In this document: in pieces, positions 6,636 through 9,436 of the stretch
How the letters are laid out: each line of letters opens with the position of its first letter
Position numbering within the stretch: position 1 is the first letter of the stretch
NCBI GenBank assembly: GCA_008501785.1
Contig: QQUD01000100.1
Location: 1-9,436 of the forward strand
From: Chloroflexota bacterium
GTDB taxonomy: Bacteria > Chloroflexota > Anaerolineae > Promineifilales > Promineifilaceae
DNA length: 9,436 nucleotides
Direction: 5' to 3'
Notes under the pieces: model-generated
Told to the model about the DNA's origin: nothing
Seen by the model: only the letters and a program-made list of their open reading frames with translations
The model's database searches: none
Made by a program: the position numbers and the translations under genes

Positions 6636-6992
6636 ATGAGTGAAAACGAAAGTGTGGGTCGGATCGAAGTGGCACCAGAGGTATTAGCCACGATTGCGCA
6701 TTATGCAGCTTTGCGGGTAGATGGTGTCTCCAAAATGGCGACGATTCCGGCAGATGCCGCCCGCCTGTTTCGACGTGCGACTCGCCACAATGGGGTTGTT
6801 TTGCATCTGGTGGAAGACAAGGTGACGTTTGACATTTACGTTATAATGAACCCGGATGTGAATATTATGGAAGCGAGTCAGAAGTTACAAACGGCCGTTT
6901 TAGAAGCCATCAACACCATGGTCGGCATCCCAGTCACTGGCGTCAATATTCATGTTGAAGATGTTGTTTATGCCCAAGGAGAGGCTAACTAA
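6636..6992 (+). CDS. Asp23/Gls24 family protein, YqhY-like
   Basis: The 118-residue soluble protein has the Asp23/Gls24 pattern. It opens with GRIEVAPEVLATIAHYAALR, then VDGVSKM, a basic middle part, the strand KVTFDIYVIMNPDVNI, and the closing VTGVNIHVEDVVY. In Bacillus subtilis the family member YqhY lies between the acetyl-CoA carboxylase genes accBC and nusB and has been tied to control of malonyl-CoA formation. Here the gene lies between fabG and nusB, so the fatty-acid link is conserved in context (inference). ATG codons occur at 6633 and 6636; GGGAG at 6624-6628 is seven bases before the second, which I prefer. Confidence 0.9.
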   Translation: MSENESVGRIEVAPEVLATIAHYAALRVDGVSKMATIPADAARLFRRATRHNGVVLHLVEDKVTFDIYVIMNPDVNIMEASQKLQTAVLEAINTMVGIPVTGVNIHVEDVVYAQGEAN

Positions 6993-7019
6993 AACGTGAC
7001 CAACAAATTCGCAATTATG

Positions 7020-7028
7020 TGATACAAT
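7020..7028 (+). promoter_or_regulatory. extended -10 promoter of nusB
   Basis: TG at 7020-7021, one base, then TACAAT at 7023-7028 form an extended -10 element. The best -35 candidate, GTGACC at 6996-7001, is 21 bases away and weak, which extended -10 promoters tolerate. Transcription would start near 7035, giving a leader of about 80 bases. Confidence 0.55.
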
Positions 7029-7068
7029 GGTTTCGTAGTTAACGGTATAAGCCAATGCATTTAAAAAC

Positions 7069-7083
7069 TGTTCTTTGCCAAAT
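7069..7083 (+). promoter_or_regulatory. boxA-like sequence in the nusB leader
   Basis: TGTTCTTTGCCAAA resembles the boxA antitermination element of rRNA operons (core TGYTCTTTGA or CTCTTTAACA), the RNA site bound by NusB with NusE (S10). Its place in the leader of nusB itself suggests possible autoregulation. The motif is short and T-rich, so chance is a real alternative. Confidence 0.35.
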
Positions 7084-7115
7084 TATATTTGAAAAAGCGA
7101 GCAGCGTGAGCCATT

Positions 7116-7571
7116 ATGAAAACTAGACGTCGCGCCCGCCGCGTCACCCTCGAAACTCTTTACGAGTATGACATCGCCAAGCATCAACCCGGCGAGATTT
7201 TGCAGCATCGTTTGCAAGATCAGCCAATGGAAAGTTCTGGCGTTGAATTTGCCTCACACCTCATTCGGGGTGTCATTGCCCACCAAGAAGACATGGACAT
7301 ACTTATATCCCGCTATGCACCCGAGTGGCCCTTAGAACAGATGGCGGTTATTGATCGCAATATTTTACGCATTGCTATTTTTGAATTTTTAGTAGATGGG
7401 GGAACACCAGTCAAAGTTGCCATTAACGAAGCCGTCGAGTTGGCAAAAACATATGGCTCCGACAGCGCACCACGCTTTATTAATGGTGTACTGGGCACAT
7501 TGGCCGATCAAATCCCCGAACTACGTGCTGAATTAACGCCAGTTCCAACAATGGAACAAAACATGGCGTAA
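7116..7571 (+). CDS. nusB: transcription antitermination factor NusB
   Basis: NusB binds boxA RNA with ribosomal protein S10 and helps RNA polymerase pass terminators in rRNA operons. The 151-residue all-helical protein shows the family marks in order: [16 protein letters not shown] near the N-terminus, [20 protein letters not shown] in the middle, and [20 protein letters not shown] then [12 protein letters not shown] near the end. A short tail follows. The ATG at 7116 has only a weak ribosome site. The gene has its own likely promoter and a leader with a boxA-like sequence. The Nudix-like gene starts six bases after the stop, so the two probably share a transcript. Confidence 0.96.
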   Translation: MKTRRRARRVTLETLYEYDIAKHQPGEILQHRLQDQPMESSGVEFASHLIRGVIAHQEDMDILISRYAPEWPLEQMAVIDRNILRIAIFEFLVDGGTPVKVAINEAVELAKTYGSDSAPRFINGVLGTLADQIPELRAELTPVPTMEQNMA

Positions 7572-7577
7572 AGTGCC

Positions 7578-8045
7578 ATGAAACAAATCATTTGTTACGA
7601 TCCTGACGGGTCGCCCGTACCTGTTCCCGCAGATTCTCTCATATTTCGTCCCGCTGTTTACGGTATTTTTATTGAAAATCAGCAAGTTTTGCTCATTCGT
7701 GATGCAGATGTGGATTTATGGCATCCCCCCGGCGGCATCTTGCAGCCACACGAACCGCCAACCCAAGCCGTTCGCCATTTCTTCCGCGACGTCACAGGCA
7801 TGACACCAAAGCTGGGACCACTGCTCCATGTTGAAGAAAAATACCGGATTGATAAAGAAGGACAGGCATGGCATTTAACGATGCTTTTTTATGCGCTGGA
7901 CCGTCCTGCGGCCACGGTTGCTACGCTTACCGAAATTGAAAGTGCTATTCAACCAGATTGGGTTCCTCTCAATGAATTGCAGCGTGAACAGCTACTGTTG
8001 GGGTATGAAGCGATTGAAGCGGGCAAACTACGATTACAAATTTAA
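7578..8045 (+). CDS. Nudix-fold protein with degenerate Nudix box
   Basis: The 155-residue product has a Nudix core: strands around AVYGIFIENQQVLLIRD, then WHPPGGILQPHEPPTQAVRHF, and a C-terminal WVPLNEL segment. Nudix hydrolases cleave nucleoside diphosphates linked to another moiety, using Glu residues of the box G-x5-E-x7-R-E-U-x-E-E-x-G-U. Here G53 and E59 are kept, but the R-E-U-x-E-E part reads HFFRDV (67-72), so the invariant RE is lost and only Asp71 remains of the EE pair. The protein may therefore be catalytically weak or act as a ligand-binding relative; the substrate cannot be told. The start ATG at 7578 follows nusB by six bases without a clear Shine-Dalgarno. No terminator is seen after it; the gene's end overlaps the remnant on the other strand. 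Confidence 0.8.
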   Translation: MKQIICYDPDGSPVPVPADSLIFRPAVYGIFIENQQVLLIRDADVDLWHPPGGILQPHEPPTQAVRHFFRDVTGMTPKLGPLLHVEEKYRIDKEGQAWHLTMLFYALDRPAATVATLTEIESAIQPDWVPLNELQREQLLLGYEAIEAGKLRLQI

Positions 8046-8355
8046 GCGTTTTTTGTTTAACCCGGCAACATCCCCATAAAAGCTCATATTGTTGTTGAAA
8101 AAATGGATACCATTGTTCATCTTCAACAGCCGAAACGGTAAATGTTGCATTGCGTTCAGTTGACTTATGATGATAAATCTCAAAAATACCGACACCATCT
8201 TCTGTTTCTGGATCAATTAATATCATGCCAAATGCTGGCGTATACGGCAGATAACCAATCTCAATCGTTCCTGTATTTTCTAGATTATCTGCGATTGCAG
8301 ACAACAAAGTCTCGATTACCTGAATCGTGCTCCGCCAGCATTTGACACGATTTAT
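8034..8355 (-). pseudogene. decayed 5'-truncated gene remnant, C-terminal domain of unknown protein
   Basis: On the - strand a frame is open from 8355 and reads like a real protein domain: STIQVIETLLSAIADNL, IEIGYLPYTPAFGMILIDPE, then GVGIFEIYHH and EDEQWYPFFQQQYELLW. It has no plausible start. The frame after ELLW runs on with atypical sequence, but a one-base shift at the four-C run at 8072-8075 gives DVAGLNKKRLNL and a stop at 8034, a natural ending. I read this as the C-terminal third of a gene whose N-terminus is gone and whose frame is broken. The pheS promoter (8342-8370) overlaps its truncated 5' end. I do not recognise the family with confidence; the order of motifs recalls C-terminal domains of bacterial regulator or conflict proteins. 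A short intact gene starting at TTG 8307 is the alternative. Confidence 0.5.
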
Positions 8356-8370
8356 TCATGATGTTATGAT
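8342..8370 (+). promoter_or_regulatory. consensus promoter of the pheS leader
   Basis: TTGACA at 8342-8347, a 17-base spacer and TATGAT at 8365-8370, with an extended -10 TG at 8362-8363. The predicted start of transcription is about 8377-8380, at or just before the first ATG of the Phe-rich leader peptide. Confidence 0.85.
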
Positions 8371-8379
8371 GCGCCCATC

Positions 8380-8463
8380 ATGAAAATGACCCGATTTTTT
8401 AGCTTTTTCTTTTTTACGGACACCACCAGCGCCGTGTTTGCGAGGGAGGTTCGTTCTGTTTGA
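8380..8463 (+). CDS. phenylalanine-rich leader peptide of pheS
   Basis: This short ORF encodes 27 residues from ATG 8380 (25 from the in-frame ATG 8386) and stops with TGA at 8461-8463. From the second ATG it reads MTRFFSFFFFTDTT and continues to a seventh Phe, encoded at 8437-8439. Six of seven consecutive codons are Phe, split by one Ser. Such peptides are known in attenuators of phenylalanine genes (E. coli pheM before pheST; the pheA leader), where ribosomes stall at Phe codons when charged tRNA-Phe is scarce. Both ATG codons lie within about ten bases of the predicted transcript start and have no Shine-Dalgarno, so translation is probably leaderless or nearly so. The terminator hairpin begins 35 bases after the stop. 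It is too short to be found by ordinary gene calling. Confidence 0.85.
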   Translation: MKMTRFFSFFFFTDTTSAVFAREVRSV

Positions 8464-8496
8464 GTGAAAGCTAGAACAAAACGACTCGAATTCTGG

Positions 8497-8525
8497 AAAG
8501 ACGCGGCCAACACCGCGTCTTTTTT
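8497..8525 (+). terminator. attenuator terminator of the pheS leader
   Basis: The perfect 8-bp stem AGACGCGG (8499-8506) and CCGCGTCT (8513-8520) encloses a 6-base loop, is extended by A-T pairs, and runs into six T (8520-8525). It stands after the Phe-rich leader peptide and before pheS with no full-length gene between, the position of an attenuator rather than of an end-of-gene terminator. Confidence 0.92.
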
Positions 8526-8543
8526 ATTTTGATTGGCATCATC

Positions 8544-8704
8544 AGGCGGGTAATGATATGCTTCCCACTCGTGATAGTATTGCTCTTTGAAGTGCAAATC
8601 TAGTTAATACTTCAAACGCAATACTTTAACAGTTCGGGAAGTTGTTTGTCGAAAAATGTTAGGGATTTCTCCCGAACTGTAACAGGCAGATCAATAACCC
8701 GCCT
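8544..8704 (+). other. structured element between attenuator and pheS: closing stem with two hairpins
   Basis: An 8-bp GC-rich closing stem, AGGCGGGT (8544-8551) with ACCCGCCT (8697-8704), encloses two hairpins. Hairpin A pairs AGTATTGC (8576-8583) with GCAATACT (8618-8625) and, inside it, TTTGAAGT (8586-8593) with ACTTCAAA (8609-8616). Hairpin B pairs an 11-bp perfect arm (8629-8639) with 8670-8680; a local GGGA/TCCC pairing (8662-8665, 8670-8673) competes with it. The block ends 24 bases before pheS, near its ribosome site. It may be a structured regulatory RNA leader, or a small non-autonomous mobile element whose imperfect terminal repeats are the closing stem. I recognise no known riboswitch and no T-box sequence in it. 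Confidence 0.6.
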
Positions 8705-8728
8705 CAAATTGACTCAGGAAGATGAGAA

Positions 8729-9436
8729 ATGCTGGAACAATTAGAACAACTTTACACAGATTCATTGAACGCTTTACAAGAGGCTGACGGAACGGCCGTT
8801 CTCGACACATGGTACAAAGACACGCTAGGCCGCAAAGGGAGCATCTATTTGATGACCCGCCAGGTCGGCCAACTCAGCAAAGAAGAGCGCCCTGTCTTTG
8901 GCAAACGAATCAATGTCGTTAAAAATAAACTAGAAGCAGCTTATCAGGCACGGCTGTCTGAACTAAAAGCAGTTGAGATGGAAAGTCAGATCGCTTCGTC
9001 GGCAATTGATGTGACGCTGCCAGGACGGCCGTTACCGCAAGGTCGTCTACACATCATGACCCAAACATTACGCGACATTTATCGTATCTTTGGTGATATG
9101 GGCTTCCAAATTTACCGCAGCCCCGATGTTGAAACAGATGCATTCAACTTCGAGCTGCTCAACTTCCCGCCGCACCATCCTGCACGGGAAATGCAAGACA
9201 GCTTTTACACCGAAAACCCAGATGTGATTTTGCGCACGCACACCAGTTCAGGTCAAATTCGCGCCATGCGTGAATATCATCCAGACCCAGTACGCGTCAT
9301 CTTACCGGGAATGTGCTATCGCAACGAGCAAATCACGACACGCTCCAGCATCCAGTTCACTCAAGTAGAAGGGTTGGCTGTGGGTCACGATATTTCAATG
9401 GCTGACCTGAAAGGAACGCTGACTGAATTTGCACGG
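8729..9436 (+). CDS. pheS: phenylalanyl-tRNA synthetase alpha subunit, 5' part (3' end outside window)
   Basis: PheS is the catalytic subunit of the PheS2PheT2 enzyme that charges tRNA-Phe. The frame runs from ATG 8729 (AGGAA at 8716-8720, eight bases upstream) to the window end, 236 residues of an expected 340 or so. The N-terminal coiled-coil arm contains LGRKGSIYLMTRQVG, matching the usual LGKKG block. The class II core follows, with motif 1 around LRDIYRIFGDMGFQIY and the FNFELLNFPPHHPAREMQD block. Next come LRTHTSSGQIRAM, and motif 2 as PGMCYRNEQITTRSSIQFTQ then VEGL. In motif 2 the common D-x-TH-x-x-x-FHQ is replaced by TTRSSIQFTQ, a variant I associate with Chloroflexi-type enzymes. 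pheT is expected just outside the window. Confidence 0.96.
   Translation, partial: MLEQLEQLYTDSLNALQEADGTAVLDTWYKDTLGRKGSIYLMTRQVGQLSKEERPVFGKRINVVKNKLEAAYQARLSELKAVEMESQIASSAIDVTLPGRPLPQGRLHIMTQTLRDIYRIFGDMGFQIYRSPDVETDAFNFELLNFPPHHPAREMQDSFYTENPDVILRTHTSSGQIRAMREYHPDPVRVILPGMCYRNEQITTRSSIQFTQVEGLAVGHDISMADLKGTLTEFAR

Larger units (their letters stand above)
8377..8526 (+). promoter_or_regulatory. phenylalanine transcription attenuator upstream of pheS
   Basis: The leader transcript contains the Phe-codon run (8395-8415), a candidate antiterminator arm and a terminator. Segment 8431-8439 (GCCGTGTTT) can pair over all nine bases, two of them G-U, with 8499-8507, the 5' arm of the terminator. 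The segment lies 16 bases past the last codon of the Phe run, so a ribosome stalled there would leave it free, while one that reads on would cover it for part of the time. An additional hairpin, 8451-8461 with 8474-8484 (one mismatch), overlaps the leader stop codon and may be the pause or protecting structure. The signal read is charged tRNA-Phe, and the gene controlled is phenylalanyl-tRNA synthetase. The pairing scheme is inferred by eye. Confidence 0.75.
812..9032. repeat. highly iterated palindrome ACGGCCGT (nine dispersed copies)
   Basis: Exact copies of this 8-base palindrome lie at 812, 1609, 2902, 4788, 5162, 6046, 6891, 8792 and 9025 (first base). Six of them extend to AACGGCCGTT (1608, 2901, 4787, 6045, 6890, 8791). 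Near-copies occur at 93, 2601 and 4271. By chance about 0.14 copies of a given 8-mer are expected in this length. Six of the eight copies in genes are read as Thr-Ala-Val; the other two are in different phases, and one copy forms part of the rpmF terminator. Confidence 0.85.

Noticed and set aside
8581..8591. boxA-like TGCTCTTTGAA upstream of pheS
   Set aside because: It matches the boxA core well but is largely part of the stem of hairpin A (8576-8625), which explains its sequence; there is no rRNA gene nearby.
8364..8597. - strand open frame of 77 codons over the pheS leader
   Set aside because: It is antisense to the attenuator, runs through the terminator hairpin and has a composition (poly-Lys from the T-runs) unlike a real protein.
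8380..8728. T-box riboswitch upstream of pheS
   Set aside because: No T-box consensus (TGG followed by the ACC-type segment) precedes the terminator, while a Phe-rich leader peptide explains the control.

Overview
The window is a stretch of bacterial chromosome carrying mostly housekeeping genes, nearly all on the + strand. Gene content, the order recG-coaD-coiled-coil gene-rpmF-fabD-fabG-Asp23-nusB, the extended N-terminus of RecG and the style of the proteins suggest Chloroflexota (Anaerolineae-like). This is an inference from memory of those families, not a database result.

Layout. 1-552 is the 3' part of a DegV-family lipid-binding protein. 625-3189 is recG (branch-migrating DNA helicase). 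3233-3760 is coaD (coenzyme A synthesis). 3761-3963 is a hairpin-rich spacer holding two REP-like palindromes in inverted orientation. 3964-4452 encodes a soluble coiled-coil protein, probably related to the DivIVA/SepIVA type. A near-perfect sigma70 promoter (4449-4476) overlaps that gene's stop codon and drives rpmF (4593-4778), which ends in a strong terminator. 4868-5776 fabD and 5875-6621 fabG are fatty-acid synthesis genes separated by a 23-bp perfect inverted repeat. 6636-6992 is an Asp23/YqhY-like gene, followed by a promoter, nusB (7116-7571) and a Nudix-like gene with a degenerate catalytic box (7578-8045). 8034-8355 on the - strand is a decayed gene remnant. From 8342 to 8728 lies an elaborate pheS leader, and 8729-9436 is the 5' part of pheS, cut by the window end.

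The most interesting region is the pheS leader. A consensus promoter is followed almost at once by a short ORF whose peptide has six Phe in seven codons (FFSFFFF). Then come a perfect 8-bp GC-rich hairpin with a T-run and a sequence able to pair with that hairpin's 5' arm. Together these form a ribosome-mediated phenylalanine attenuator, the arrangement known from enterobacterial pheST and pheA, here in a very different type of bacterium and probably with a leaderless leader peptide. Between the attenuator terminator and pheS is a second structured block, an 8-bp closing stem enclosing two long hairpins.

A second window-wide signal is the palindrome ACGGCCGT, found nine times (six as AACGGCCGTT) in 9.4 kb. 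It occurs in genes and in the rpmF terminator, resembling the highly iterated palindromes of cyanobacteria.
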